This document shows positions 1-10,280 of a DNA stretch of 64,000 bases, piece after piece. The notes under the pieces were generated by a model. The model saw only the letters and a list, made by a program, of their open reading frames with translations, did not search any database and was not told the origin of the DNA. The stretch comes from Limnoperna fortunei (Eukaryota; Mollusca; Bivalvia; Mytilida; Modiolidae), in NCBI GenBank assembly GCA_944474755.1, contig OX104117.1, positions 38,457,222 through 38,521,221 on the forward strand, written 5' to 3'. The position numbers and the translations under genes were made by a program. Every line of letters begins with the position of its first letter. Position 1 is the stretch's first letter.

Positions 1-2260
1 ACAATTCATATTGCTGATCTCAGGAATATTTATGACATGTTATCTTTTAATGAATAGTTTTGTCTGTGTTTATTGTGGTATACTAGTGTACAATTGTCTT
101 TATTGTTAGTATTTATCACTCAATTTGGTATTACACTGTATCATGATCTTTTATTCCTGTGATTTCTATTAAGTTTTCACATGTGAAGATTGTATATTAT
201 GTAAATAATTTTATGAGCGAGTTAAGAATGTCAGTATTATTCCAATGTTATGTTTATTGTTGAAAATCTTTTTTTTATACCTTTTCAAACATATACACTT
301 TTTAAAAAAAATAAAATTAGAAATTTGCGCCATTTTCCTTTTTTCACTTTTCTGCCTATGATTAAAAAAATTGCGCCATTTTTCAATCATATTAATAACT
401 CATAAAATTTGCGCCACTTTATTTTTTCACTTTTCTGACATCAGTGACAGAAATTAACGGTCGCCCACTCGCCCACGGCGACTAAATTGTCAGCTGGGCG
501 ATTAAAATCTTGTTTCAAAGGAGCCCAGCTGGCGACTAAATTCTCAATGAGGACCTGGGCGAGAGAAACTTGTTGATAAGGGGGCCAAACCTCTCTGACG
601 AAGCTTTTTTTAAATAATAAAGCATTTTATTAACGTACATGTTTACCGGAAACAAAAGTTACTTAAACTGATCCCGAATTTCGAAACCCAGTCGCGAAAC
701 GCGGAATATTTCGTGTTTTTTCCGTAACAGATCGTAACTACAATCATTTTCTGTTTTCCGATATGCAATCGTCGATGTGGAAATTTGTGAAAGGGGGCAT
801 GCCTTTTACACGAATTGTTCATTCTCAATGGTGACACCTGGGCTACTACATTTTGATCTGGGCTCCTAAATTTTAAAATGTAGGGGCCCAGGTGGCTACT
901 GGCTAAAAAAGTTAAGTTCTGTCCCTGGACATATCAGTTTCAACTAATATAAGCATTTCAGCTGTGTTTATTTATCAAGATATATGTCTAACAATAACTA
1001 TACATTGTAAATCATTGTTGTGTGATACAGGTGTTAATCATTTTAATCTCAAGGATTATTGACCACTTGTTAAATGGATGATGTTCTATACCATAGATCA
1101 TTTGTTTGGTTTTGTTTTTCATTTCATAGTGCTGATACAATTCATATTGATGATCTCAAGAATATAAATGTCATAGGTTAATAACCCATAAAATTTGCGA
1201 CACTTTCTTTTTTCACTTTTCTGACATATCAGTTTCAAATAATATAAGCATTTCAGCTGTGTTTATTTATCAAGATATATGTCTAACAATAACTATACAT
1301 TGTAAATCATTGATGTGTGATACAGGTGTTAATCATTTAAATCTCAAGGATTATTGACCACTTGTTAAATGGATGATGTACTATAGCATGGATCATTTGT
1401 TTGGTTTTGTTTTTCATTTCATAGTGCTGATACAATTCATATTGATGATCTCAAGAATATAAATGACATAGGTTTTCTTTTAATGAATAGTTTTGACAAT
1501 GTTTATTGTGGTATAATAGTGTGTGATGGCCTTTATTGTTAGTATTTATCACTCAATTTGGTATTACACTGTATTATGATCTTTTATTCACATCCTGTGA
1601 TTTCTATTAAGTTTTCACATGTGAAGATTGTATATTATGTAAATAATTTTATGAGCGAGTTAAAAATTCCAGTATTATTCCAATGTTATGTTTATTGTTG
1701 AAAATCTTTTTTTTTTATTAACTTTCATCATTTTATTGACAAAATAGTTATTTCTTGTTATATTTTAAAATGAAGTTATTATACCAATAGTTGTAATGAT
1801 TAAATGTAAAGGACTTTTACAATTGACAATTTATCACTATAATGTGTTTTTTTTAAATTTTTTTTTTATACCTTTTCAAACATATAAATTAACTTAAAAT
1901 TTCGACCACTTTTTTCACCTTTTTGACATATGAATAAATTTAGAAATTTGCGCCATTTTCCTTTTTTCACTTTTATACCTATGATTAAAAAAAATTGCAC
2001 CATTTTTCAATCGTATTAATAACCCATAAAATTTGCGCCACTTTCTTTTTTCACTTTTCTGACATATCAGTTTCAACTAATATAAGCATTTCAGTTGTGT
2101 TTATTTATTAAGATATACATCTAACAATAACTATACATTGTAAATCATTGTTGTGTGATACAGGTGATAATCATTTAAATCTCAAGGATTATTGACCACT
2201 TGTTAAATGGTTGATGTTCTATACCATGGATCATTTGTTTGGTTTTAGAATAGTATTTTT
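1..2260. repeat. Three-unit complex direct repeat (A-B-C blocks)
   Basis: Three blocks recur in the same order. Block A (about 1-290, a short piece at 1131-1172, and 1425-1710) holds the phrase AATAGTTTTG and a GTGAAGATTGTATATTATG core. Block B (about 290-441, a short piece at 1173-1225, and 1870-2062) is built on TTTGCGCCACTTT motifs. Block C (about 931-1130, 1226-1424, 2063-2250) contains TCAAGGATTATTGACCACTT. The copies are very similar but differ by indels, so unit length varies from about 290 to 840 bp. No coding potential is seen. The family is not recognised. Confidence 0.8.
442..927. mobile_element. MITE with CAGKGACAGAAMTTAAC ends and 5-bp TSD (GACAT)
   Basis: The left end CAGTGACAGAAATTAAC matches the reverse complement of the right end, CAGGGACAGAACTTAAC. 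GACAT occurs directly on both sides (437-441 and 928-932). Uninterrupted paralogues of the target lie in the same repeat near 1220 and 2057, where CTGACATATCAG is continuous, so the insertion and its 5-bp duplication are directly visible. It encodes no transposase and is 486 bp long. CAG-type termini with a 5-bp duplication suggest a hAT-related or similar cut-and-paste superfamily, which cannot be settled from a non-autonomous copy. Confidence 0.8.
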
Positions 2261-2410
2261 TTATTAAAAAGATTGTTACTGAATAAATGTAGACTTTAGA
2301 TTTATCTTTTTTGTTGTTTACCTTTTGTGATATTGGGTTTGTTTATCATAAATTGTTCAGAACAAGACCAAAAAATATTCCCTGATTGCTTCTGTTCTAT
2401 CATGAATTTG

Positions 2411-2430
2411 GTATATATATATATATATAT
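2411..2430. repeat. (TA)n microsatellite
   Basis: A run of about ten TA dinucleotides lies downstream of the PC4-like gene. Confidence 0.95.
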
Positions 2431-2492
2431 TGGTTGGATAATTTTATCTAAATTAAAAATGCAAAACAAATAAGAATGAAGTTTACAAATAT

Positions 2493-2975
2493 TTATTTAT
2501 ACAACTCTGCAAACTGAATGGATTGTTTAATATGTTGCTCTAAGGATAACAAGTACTGCCATTGACGTGTTGTTAGTGAGATTCCTTTTATTGTAGGTTT
2601 ATCATTTATGAAATGTTGAATGTCGATAGTTACTTCCATTGGAGTTTTGCAAACTGTGAAATAACATTTATCTGGTAGCTCAAATGACTTGATATACAAA
2701 CATCGAGACGAATTCCATTCCACTCTTGAATAGTTTGTATGTATTTGTATGCAATCCCTTTTTCCAATGCCTGTCCTTTCATAACGGTAAATGTTGCTTG
2801 TAACTCCAAGGGTGGACACTGTTAACCCCAGTAAAATAATACAACCTGTCCATTTAATAATGTTAATAATGTTAACATGACCCCTATACTCCCAGTACAC
2901 TGATTCCATACTAGTAGCTAGATTGTTATGTACGTTCATACTCTCTTGAGAATTAAGACGAGGTAGTGAGGCCAT
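2493..2975 (-). CDS. Membrane-anchored protein with PC4/p15-like C-terminal domain
   Basis: This is an intronless 160-residue ORF with a real ATG in a good context (GTAAATGG). Residues about 38-60 form one hydrophobic segment (IIKWTGCIILLGLTVSTLGV). Residues about 100-155 resemble the ssDNA-binding fold of the transcription coactivator PC4/p15: a beta-rich stretch, then IDIQHFINDKPTIKGISLT, then an amphipathic helix beginning RQWQYLLSLEQHI. In the known family the KPTKKGISL-type strand and the following QW helix are the signature. The middle has two NxS sites and several Cys. Upstream on the same strand is a TATA-like box at 3061-3071, and AATAAA overlaps the stop codon. PC4-like ORFs of this sort also occur in animal mobile elements (general knowledge), so this may be element-derived rather than a host gene. 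Joining a membrane helix to a DNA-binding fold is odd; the hydrophobic stretch could instead be a buried strand. Confidence 0.5.
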   Translation of the reverse strand: MASLPRLNSQESMNVHNNLATSMESVYWEYRGHVNIINIIKWTGCIILLGLTVSTLGVTSNIYRYERTGIGKRDCIQIHTNYSRVEWNSSRCLYIKSFELPDKCYFTVCKTPMEVTIDIQHFINDKPTIKGISLTTRQWQYLLSLEQHIKQSIQFAELYK

Positions 2976-3060
2976 TTACGTCTTGGTTTGTATTTTTAGC
3001 AGTAACTCCTGTTTGATGAAAAGCTCAACACATTACTGGGATAAAACAAAATAGCAGATG

Positions 3061-3071
3061 CTTTAAATATA
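3061..3071 (-). promoter_or_regulatory. TATA-like box for the PC4-like gene
   Basis: On the minus strand TATATTTAAAG lies about 85-95 bases before the ATG at 2975, which leaves room for a 5' UTR of roughly 60 bases. This is by motif only. Confidence 0.3.
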
Positions 3072-3285
3072 CTTTATTATAGGAATTAAAACGCTATACT
3101 ATATCAAATTTGCTAGTGTATCGAATTACCCTACCGGGTTTTTAAATCCTTGAGGAGGATCTCGGGTTACCTTTAATGGGTTTAAAGCCGATCTCAGATT
3201 ACCCAATAAGGGTTTCAATTACCCTCACACTCACTCAAATTACCTCCTCCTCTGCCAGAACGTGTAGTTCTATACTACTTAAATG

Positions 3286-3406
3286 TTAAAAGGAAGCACA
3301 TGGATCAAAAGAGAAAGTAAAACATGACATAGACAATGACATACCTATAATATTACATAAAAAGCACTACATATTAAAAGGAAGCACATGGATCAAAAGA
3401 GAAAGT
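3286..3406. repeat. 33-bp direct repeat, period 88 bp
   Basis: The phrase GGAAGCACATGGATCAAAAG with its flanks occurs at 3286-3318 and again at 3374-3406. It lies just beyond the 3' side of the retrotransposon. It could be a tandem 3'-UTR repeat or the scar of another insertion. Confidence 0.7.
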
Positions 3407-3440
3407 GAAATTACGAAGATATTTATTTGGCATAAATAGT

Positions 3441-3717
3441 CAGTGGCGGATCCAGAGGGGGGTCCAGGGGGTCCGGACCCCCCCCCTTTCGTTTTGACAA
3501 GCATGGGGTCTGGACCCCTACTTTTGTGTAGCATAACAAAATGACATTTTAACGGACATGTTTTAGGTGTCAGGAAATCGTCAGAATGCAGGATTTTACA
3601 CCATTTCGTCCAGACCCCCTGCCGTAATACGACCTCTGCGAGGTCGGCATGGTGGCCTTCGGCCACCATGACAAATTTGGACCCCCCCCCTTTCATTTGA
3701 GGATGCATCCGCCCCTG
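3441..3717. mobile_element. MITE with CAGKGGCGGAT ends and 5-bp TSD (ATAGT)
   Basis: The left end CAGTGGCGGATCCA pairs with the right end read on the other strand, CAGGGGCGGATGCA. ATAGT is duplicated at 3436-3440 and 3718-3722. The interior is rich in C- and G-runs and has a small hairpin around GGTGGCCTTCGGCCACC. No transposase is present. It is 277 bp long and sits next to the 3' end of the minus-strand retrotransposon. Confidence 0.75.
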
Positions 3718-3848
3718 ATAGTTAAAACAAACACATGGCACTCACACTCTGTCAAGAACTAGCATATAACACAATGATACATAAAAGCAAAGCAAGATAA
3801 AAATAAGCAAATAAAAACAAGCCAGGCACTTATCTAGTACAGCACATG

Positions 3849-6800
3849 CTAAATACAGGCATTACAGTGGCATGTGCTACCATTCCAACTATTCAATAAT
3901 TTTGAAAATTGATTTTTATTATTTTCTGATCTTATGTGGTTTGGTAGCGCATTCCACAGTTTAGCCGATGGAACTTCAGCTGTATTTGCATATCTAAAAG
4001 AGTAATGGTGTTTTTTTTTTAAATTTACTAGGTCATGTAAATACACAGGACTATCTTTGTGAATAATTTTTAAAGTTTCCATGGCAATGGTTCTCATTCT
4101 TCTTATTTTAAGTGATGGTAACTTGGATTTTTCTAATAGCTGTTCATAACTTATAAGATAATCATTGTATATAAATCTTAATGCCCTCTCTTGTATTTTC
4201 TCCATTTTGTGTGTATTTCTTTCACTACAAAAGTGCCATGTCACAGGACAGTAGTTAAAATTTGAAAGTATAAAAGAGTAGTAAATTGTTAGTCTTCCAA
4301 GTTTATTTAAAAAATCTTCCAATTCTTTTTAAAACATTTAGTTGTCTAGCTGCCTTTTTAAAGATCTCAGATATATGTTTATCGAAATTTAACTGATAAT
4401 CTATTGTTATTCCTAATAATTTGACATGTTCCTCACACTTTATCTGATTGCCCTTTAGATTAAAACATATATTTCCTTTCAAAGTTTTCTTACCTATTGC
4501 CAAAGCTTGAAACTTGTCTGGATTCGCCTGCATTAAATTATTTTAAACCAATCAAGCATTTTAAGACTATCAGTTCTAATTTTGAAATAACATTATTTAA
4601 ATCAATGTCAGCATAAGATAATGTGTTATCATCAGCATAATTATAAATTGTACTAAAGTTTACAGAATAAAACATATCATTGATAAAAATATTGAACAAA
4701 ATTGGACCCAGAATTGATCCTTGCGGAACACCTTTATATGATGTTTCAAATGAACTACAAATATTTTTATCTTTAACACATTGTTTCCTGCCAGATAAAC
4801 AACTGTTAAGTAACTTGATAGATTGGTCTGATAGTCCATAGGCTTCTAGTTTCAAAAGAATTAAATTATGAGGGAGACAGTCAAACGCCTTGGACAAGTC
4901 CATTAAAATAGCAGCTATATACTTATTTTCATCTAAAGCTTTTTTCCAATCTTCAATAATCTTTAGAAGGGCAGTTTGACATCCGAAACCTTTCCTAAAA
5001 GCTGAATCTTTAGAAGGGCAGTTTGACATCCGAAACCTTTCCTAAAAGCTAATAATAATGGATGAAAATGAAAGTTAAAAAAATCAGTTAACTGATCAAA
5101 AATGGTTGTTTCAAACAATTTAGAAATGGTTGGCAGCACACTTACAGGACTATAGTTACCTTTTTCTAAAATGTTATCCTTCTTAAAAAGAGGTCTGACA
5201 TGGGTTGTCTTCAACTTGTCTGGAAAAATTGATGCATTTATACATTTATTAATAAAAAAAGCAATTGGTTTTTCAATACAAGGCTGTGATAACTTAAGAA
5301 TTTTGGAAGAAATCCCATCGTATCCTGTGGCTTTCTTTATATTAAGCTTGTTTATATGTTTACACACATAATCCATACTTACAGGTTGAAAATTCAGAGT
5401 TTCAGTCAAACATGTGGATCTATTTTCTTTGATTGTACATATACTGGGGTGATTTTCGTTTATTACAACATCTTCATTTCCAATATTTTTGGCAACATTT
5501 ATAAAAAAAATTATTAAAAACTTCTGCTACTTCTGTGAAGGATTATTAATAATATTTTCATTTTCTCTGTGTGTAATATAATTGTTACTACAACTGTTTT
5601 TCTTAGATAGAAAAGGTTTTATTGTTGGCCAAAAGTCTGTTGACTTTGGCCCCCAAACACATCTTTCAAAAATATAATTCTGAACAGATTTCTTTTTTAC
5701 CTTGTTTACATAGTTTCTTTGTTTTCTATAATTTTCCCAGTTAATTTTAGACCTATTTTTCAAAAATTTATTGTAAAGCATTCTTTTCTTAAATATTTCT
5801 TGTCTTAAAGTTTTGTTCATAAATGGGGCTGGGGGTTGTATTGGTTTTCTCTTTTTCAGTGGTATGTGTTTATTTATAACATAAAGATAAGATTTTTCAA
5901 AACGTTCATACTCATTATTTATATCCACTTAGCTTTTATTTACATTAACATACTCTATTTGTTCAAGATCTTCAGTGAATTTATAATGGTCAAAATTTCT
6001 AAAGCTTCTATCATGTCTATACGTTATATTAAAGTCTCTGTTTATTTTTGAAACCTTTCCTTTGATTTGGGTTGCCACCATATTGTGAACATCGCTGAGT
6101 CCACAATTAAAGTTTGATATATTTTGACATTGGTTTGGTTTGTTCGTTAGGATCACATCTATTAAAGTAGGTTTAAAATTTTTTGTGAAACATGTTTCTT
6201 TTTTTACCAAATTGTTAAGATCAAATATATCACAAACCGATTGTAGTGGTGCTGATTTTTCTTCATCAAGCATATTGTAATTTAAATCACCAAGTACCAG
6301 GATATTTTCGTACTTTAGTGATACTTTATCAAAAGTGTCTGTAAAGTCATCTAAGAATTGATTGTCTTTCATAGATGGCCGATATAGTCCACAAACAAGC
6401 CACTTTTTGTCGTTGAAATTTACCTCTGTAAAGATTGATTCAATTTTTTGACATTCTAGATTTGTTTTTCTACTACAAGCAATGTCAGATCTAATGTAAA
6501 CTAGCATACCTCCTCCGTTGCATGTTCTATCTGCCCTCCACATGTGGTAATTATCGATTTCAAATTGTCCATTTGTAAATTGAGGCGTCAAGTTTTGTCT
6601 CTGCTACGATCAGCATATCAACTATACATGATGTGAGTAGGTCTTTTATTGAACAGAATTTATACCTGAAGCTGTTGATATTTAGGTACGAGCACATAAA
6701 AGTATCTGGATGTGATTTTCTAAGTTTATTTAGTTCGTCAAATATTTCAGTGTTTACACCGGATGTAGTTTCTGGTGATAAGGGGAGGTCATCTACTAAG

Positions 6801-6952
6801 GTTGCGTTCGAGATATTACCTTCTAAAATAACTGATTCCATATCTTCGTTAATGAAACTGAAGAATGAGTCTGTAAACTGTGGTAACGTGGATATTTGGC
6901 AGTGCCAGTCTTCTTCAGAATTAGATAAATAATTATATTCACTTGTTGTCAT
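3849..6952 (-). pseudogene. Non-LTR endonuclease-reverse transcriptase, frameshifted
   Basis: Endonuclease pieces (about 6952-5929) show LNINS, ETKLD, the YRP turn and GDLNYNML. The SDH-type catalytic triplet appears as SDVHNMV, with an extra residue. A stop separates this from a basic linker (5928-5527). RT pieces follow: a start resembling NIKKATGYDGIS (about 5340), AFRKGFGCQTALLK (duplicated), LMDLSKAFDCLPH, GVPQGSILGPILFNIF and the catalytic YADD (about 4628-4639). The thumb and C-terminal part (4533-3849) ends WNGSTCHCNACI, a common end in CR1-like proteins. At least four reading-frame breaks are needed to cover it, so no functional product is expected. Confidence 0.9.
4958..5050. repeat. 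47-bp tandem duplication inside the RT
   Basis: The two copies (4958-5004, 5005-5050) are identical over almost their whole length. Since 47 is not a multiple of three, the duplication breaks the reverse transcriptase at the conserved AFRKGFGCQTALLK block, which is therefore encoded twice in different frames. Confidence 0.95.
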
Positions 6953-7278
6953 GTCAATACATTTTATGTGGTGCCATAGCGTACAGTAATCACATAGAAT
7001 GACCTTTTGATTCGATTTTACAGGTTTTTGACATTTACCGCAAGGATACTTAATGGGCCTGGGTTCACGTGCACATCTCCGCAGAGCAAAATTAATAAAA
7101 TGAGTCTATATATGTTTGGATATTTCATACGTCTTTGTATAAGTACTGAATTTGAGCTTGTTTTTTTTTGTTTTTTGTCTATGTCCCCTCGGGGTCTGGC
7201 GATCAAATTTAAAACATACTCATTTTCCGTAATGTTGTTTGGTATCTTTATGTCATAATTTTCACTTATTATTGTTTT

Positions 7279-7328
7279 TGTCTCGCCTGCGACGAAAGTC
7301 GCTGGAGGCGAGACATATGTATGGGAAT

Positions 7329-7373
<45 letters not shown>

Positions 7374-8712
7374 TAAACACTTGACATCTTGCTTCATATC
7401 TTTGTAAGCCCAAGCCCTAGGTCCATCAAATTTGGTCCAGAGGTAGCTTATGATGAGTACTTGCCAGTCAGTCACCTGTCACCTGACCTTGACCTCAATT
7501 TCACGGTCCAGTGACTACGTTAAAGTTTTTGGGTTACAACAGTTCCTCTGTAACTACGCATGGTAGGATGACAATATTTGGTGTATAGGTTGCTGATGAC
7601 TAGTACATGACTGTCTGGTAGGTGTCACCTGACCTTGACCTCAATTTCACGGTCCAGCGACTACGTTAAAGTTTTTGGGTTACGACAGTTCCTCTGTAAC
7701 TACGCATGGTAGGATGACAATATTTGGTGTATAGGTTGCTGATGACTAGTACATGACTGTCTGGTAGGTGTCACCTGACCTTGACCTCAATTTCACGGTC
7801 CAGCGACTACGTTAAAGTTTTTGGGTTACGACAGTTCCTCTGTAACTACGCATGGTAGGATGACAATATTTGGTGTATAGGTTGCTGATGACTAGTACAT
7901 GACTGTCTGGTAGGTGTCACCTGACCTTGACCTCAATTTCACGGTCCAGCGACTACGTTAAAGTTTTTGGGTTACGACAGTTCCTCGGTAACTACGCATG
8001 GTAGGATGACAATATTTGGTGTATAGGTTGCTGATGACTAGTTCATGACTGTCTGGTAGGTGTCACCTGACCTTGACCTCAATTTCACGGTCCAGCGACT
8101 ACGTTAAAGTTTTTGGGTTACGACAGTTCCTCTGTAACTACCCATGGTAGGATGACAATATTTGGTGTATAGGTTGCTGATGACTAGTACATGACTGTCT
8201 GGTAGGTGTCACCTGACCTTGACCTCAATTTCACGGTCCAGCGACTTCGTTAAAGTTTTTGGGTTACGACAGTTCCTCTGTAACTACGCATGGTAGGATG
8301 ACAATATTAGGTGTATAGGTTGCTGATGACTAGTACATGACTGTCTGGTAGGTGTCACCTGACTTTGACCTCAATTTCACAGTCCAGCGACTACGTTAAA
8401 GTTTTGGGGTTACGACAGTTCCTCTGTAACTACGCATGGTAGGATGACAATATTTGGTGTATAGGTTGCTGATTAATAGTACATAACTGTCTGGTAGGTT
8501 CCACCTGACCTTGACCTCAATTTCACGGTCCAGTGACTACGTTAAAGTTTTTGGGTTACGGCTGTTCCCCTGTAACTATGCAGGGTATGGTGACAATATT
8601 TTGTATACAGGCTGCTGCTGATATTTAATGCTATTTACGTAATGCTTATGACGAAATTTATTTTCGTTACTGATGCGGAATGCAGGCGAGACGTTTTTCT
8701 GTGTCCACACTT
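7279..8712 (+). mobile_element. Helitron-like non-autonomous element, family B, copy 1
   Basis: The 5' end is a hairpin, GTCTCGCCTGCGAC-gaaa-GTCGC-tgg-AGGCGAGAC, followed by ATATG. The 3' end carries the same tag (GCAGGCGAGAC near 8682-8692), then a weak GTGTCCACAC hairpin and CTT beside GTT. Between them are about eight copies of a ~145-bp unit with GACCTTGACCTCAATTTCAC and TAGGATGACAATATTTGG. No protein is encoded. Subterminal inverted repeats, core tandem repeats, a 3' hairpin and insertion at T-rich DNA match Helentron/HINE elements and the bivalve 'pearl' type. It interrupts the retrotransposon ORF. Confidence 0.8.
7329..7375. repeat. (CGG)n microsatellite
   Basis: Some fifteen GGC triplets lie just behind the 5' hairpin of family B copy 1. 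Copies 2 and 3 have only a few (GCCGCCGC), so the tract expanded in this copy. Confidence 0.95.
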
Positions 8713-8960
8713 GTTGAGCTTGCTGGTGATGATTTCCGGTGTTGAAAGTAACATAATCTTGCAATAATCGAGAATATTATGAGCGTTGTTAAAGCTCCCT
8801 TCAGACCGGTCGCCATCTTGAGCTAGCGTACGATTCTGGATATATATGATGTCGGTCAAGTTGCACTTAAGGTAAAAGAGCTGCGCTAATTAAAAAAAAA
8901 ACAAATTTTATATTTAGTAGAAAATCTTAAAGAATTGAAATAGTTTTTTTTGCCCTTTTT

Positions 8961-8976
8961 ATCGGCACGTGCCGAT
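8961..8976. promoter_or_regulatory. Perfect 16-bp palindrome with CACGTG core
   Basis: ATCGGCACGTGCCGAT is self-complementary and centred on an E-box. It lies in AT-rich DNA upstream of the retrotransposon 5' end. A regulatory role is only a possibility. Confidence 0.35.
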
Positions 8977-9019
8977 TTTTATATTGTTAATTACCGGTTC
9001 ACCTGTGTAATATATTTAC

Positions 9020-9419
9020 TCAACCGAGGATCGATAAAACGGTTAACGGAAAGAAAGTGACAGGAAAAAAAGTCACAACTGCACTAACTACATGATAGAA
9101 AGTTCTGAATAATACATGTGTTTTATCATATGTCGATCTCTTCTTATTATCTCTTAATGATATATAATTGTTTTCGGGTACGATTGAGTAGTTAGGTGAA
9201 AACCCATACTCTACAATATAGTTCACGTTGTAAGTAATAAAAAGGCTAATTTAATATTAAAGAAAATATTTCATTTACAGTTTTTCGTATTTGTATAATC
9301 TTTCAAGCTTTAAAATACATTTTGTTGTCCTGATCTAATAAGAAGAAGTAAAGATGTACACAGTTGCATATTAATGCGCGCTATACCAGTGTCTATTTCG
9401 GTAGTATGAATAGATCGGT
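9020..9419. other. AT-rich non-coding stretch
   Basis: No coding region, splice pair or repeat is recognised here. Confidence 0.5.
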
Positions 9420-9850
9420 TCAATTTTTATTTTTGGATTATTTTACTATCTATAGGGTAAGCCTAGTATTTTTATTAATGCATTCTATTCTTGACATAAT
9501 AAAATGAATATACTTGCGTTTCTTTTATTAATTAGTTATTTAATTTGATACAAAAAAGGCATTTTAAAATTGTGTTATGTTATATTACGTAATGTATTTC
9601 ATTGCTTCAATTGTATTTCTTGGATTATTTCATGATTTATATGGTAAGCTTCGTAATTTGTTTATGCATTCTTATTTTAACATGATAAAATGTATTTTTT
9701 CTGTTTCTTTTATTAGTTACTTAGATAATTTGATACTAAAAGTGCACTTTTAGATTTTGTTTAACGCGCTTGTGACCACTCATCCAGAAAGCCTTGATCT
9801 TATTTCTGGATTATTTTACAATTTATTAGTCAATCTTGAACATTAAATTT
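9420..9850. repeat. Divergent tandem repeat of about 205 bp
   Basis: The order TTGGATTATTT...ATGGTAAGC...TTTATGCATTC...ATAAAATG...TTTCTTTTATTA occurs at about 9430-9540 and 9635-9730. A third start (CTGGATTATTTTACAATTTA) is at about 9805. The copies are old and diverged. Confidence 0.6.
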
Positions 9851-10265
9851 AATTTCCCTGGCTTTTGTTTATTGACGGTTTCGAAATCCCAAACTCTCGT
9901 GAACGATTCCTGTGTGGCAGTGATGGTTTTAAGGGGGGGGGGCAGAGATATTTCTGTGATGTAATTGTATATTAGATGATGTGCCTTGTTTATTTATTAC
10001 CTGACACTGAACTTTGATGAAAGGTAATAATGAAAGACCAATTAGACTCGCATAATAAGCCGCTACAATGCAAATTTAGATTATGATTTATATATAAAAA
10101 TTAGATTTTCAAATAGGCATGTTATTTAAAATAAAAAATTTATATCTAAATCAGTGAAAATGTCGTAGAAATTAGTAGGGAAAAGAAATTTCTCAATAAT
10201 AAAAAAAGCACAAAAGATATAGATTTTTATTTAATTCAAGATTTAAAAATTTTGATGTAAAGCTT
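9850..10265 (-). repeat. Dispersed repeat, inverted relative to 28890-29340
   Basis: Shared blocks include CGAAATC(C/T)CAAACTCTCG, GTGATGTAATTGTATATTA, GATGAAAGGTAA and AATGAAAGACCAAT. By eye the two copies look roughly three-quarters identical. This copy ends within about 20 bases of the left giant inverted arm. Confidence 0.65.
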
Positions 10266-10280
10266 TTTTAACGAAGCAAG

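Larger units (their letters stand above)
6953..8859 (-). pseudogene. N-terminal part of the retrotransposon ORF: 2A-like motif and PHD-like finger
   Basis: The N-terminal part lies at 8859-8713. After the family B element is removed it continues in frame at 7278. Near 7055-7081 is LILLILLCGDVHVNPGP, which matches the 2A consensus (GD[VI]ExNPGP) except that Glu is His. One frameshift later comes a cysteine-rich segment, CGKC...C-DYC-TLW-HH-IKC...W-HC, with the spacing of the PHD-type finger found before the endonuclease in CR1-like elements. 2A peptides cause ribosome skipping. In non-LTR elements they are known at this position, where the upstream part may act as a leader. Whether the His variant works is unknown. 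Confidence 0.7.
3723..8885 (-). mobile_element. Degenerate APE-type non-LTR retrotransposon (CR1/L2-like), split by a Helitron-like element
   Basis: Read on the minus strand the order is: N-terminal ORF (about 8859 downward), interruption 8712-7279, 2A-like peptide (about 7055-7081), PHD-like finger (about 6896-7050), apurinic endonuclease (about 6700-6090), reverse transcriptase (about 5400-4560), then a C-terminal region ending in closely spaced Cys/His. This order is typical of CR1/L2/Rex1-group elements. Outer ends are uncertain: no poly(A), short 3' repeat or target duplication could be fixed. The copy is dead, with several frameshifts, stops and an internal 47-bp duplication. Confidence 0.85.

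Noticed and set aside
643..837. 64-residue minus-strand frame in the first MITE
   Set aside because: Short, without a recognisable motif, and inside a non-autonomous element.
7018..7413. 131-residue frame with a poly-proline run
   Set aside because: It is a read-through from the (CGG)n tract and 5' hairpin of family B into the retrotransposon. Only the part below 7279 is retrotransposon coding sequence.
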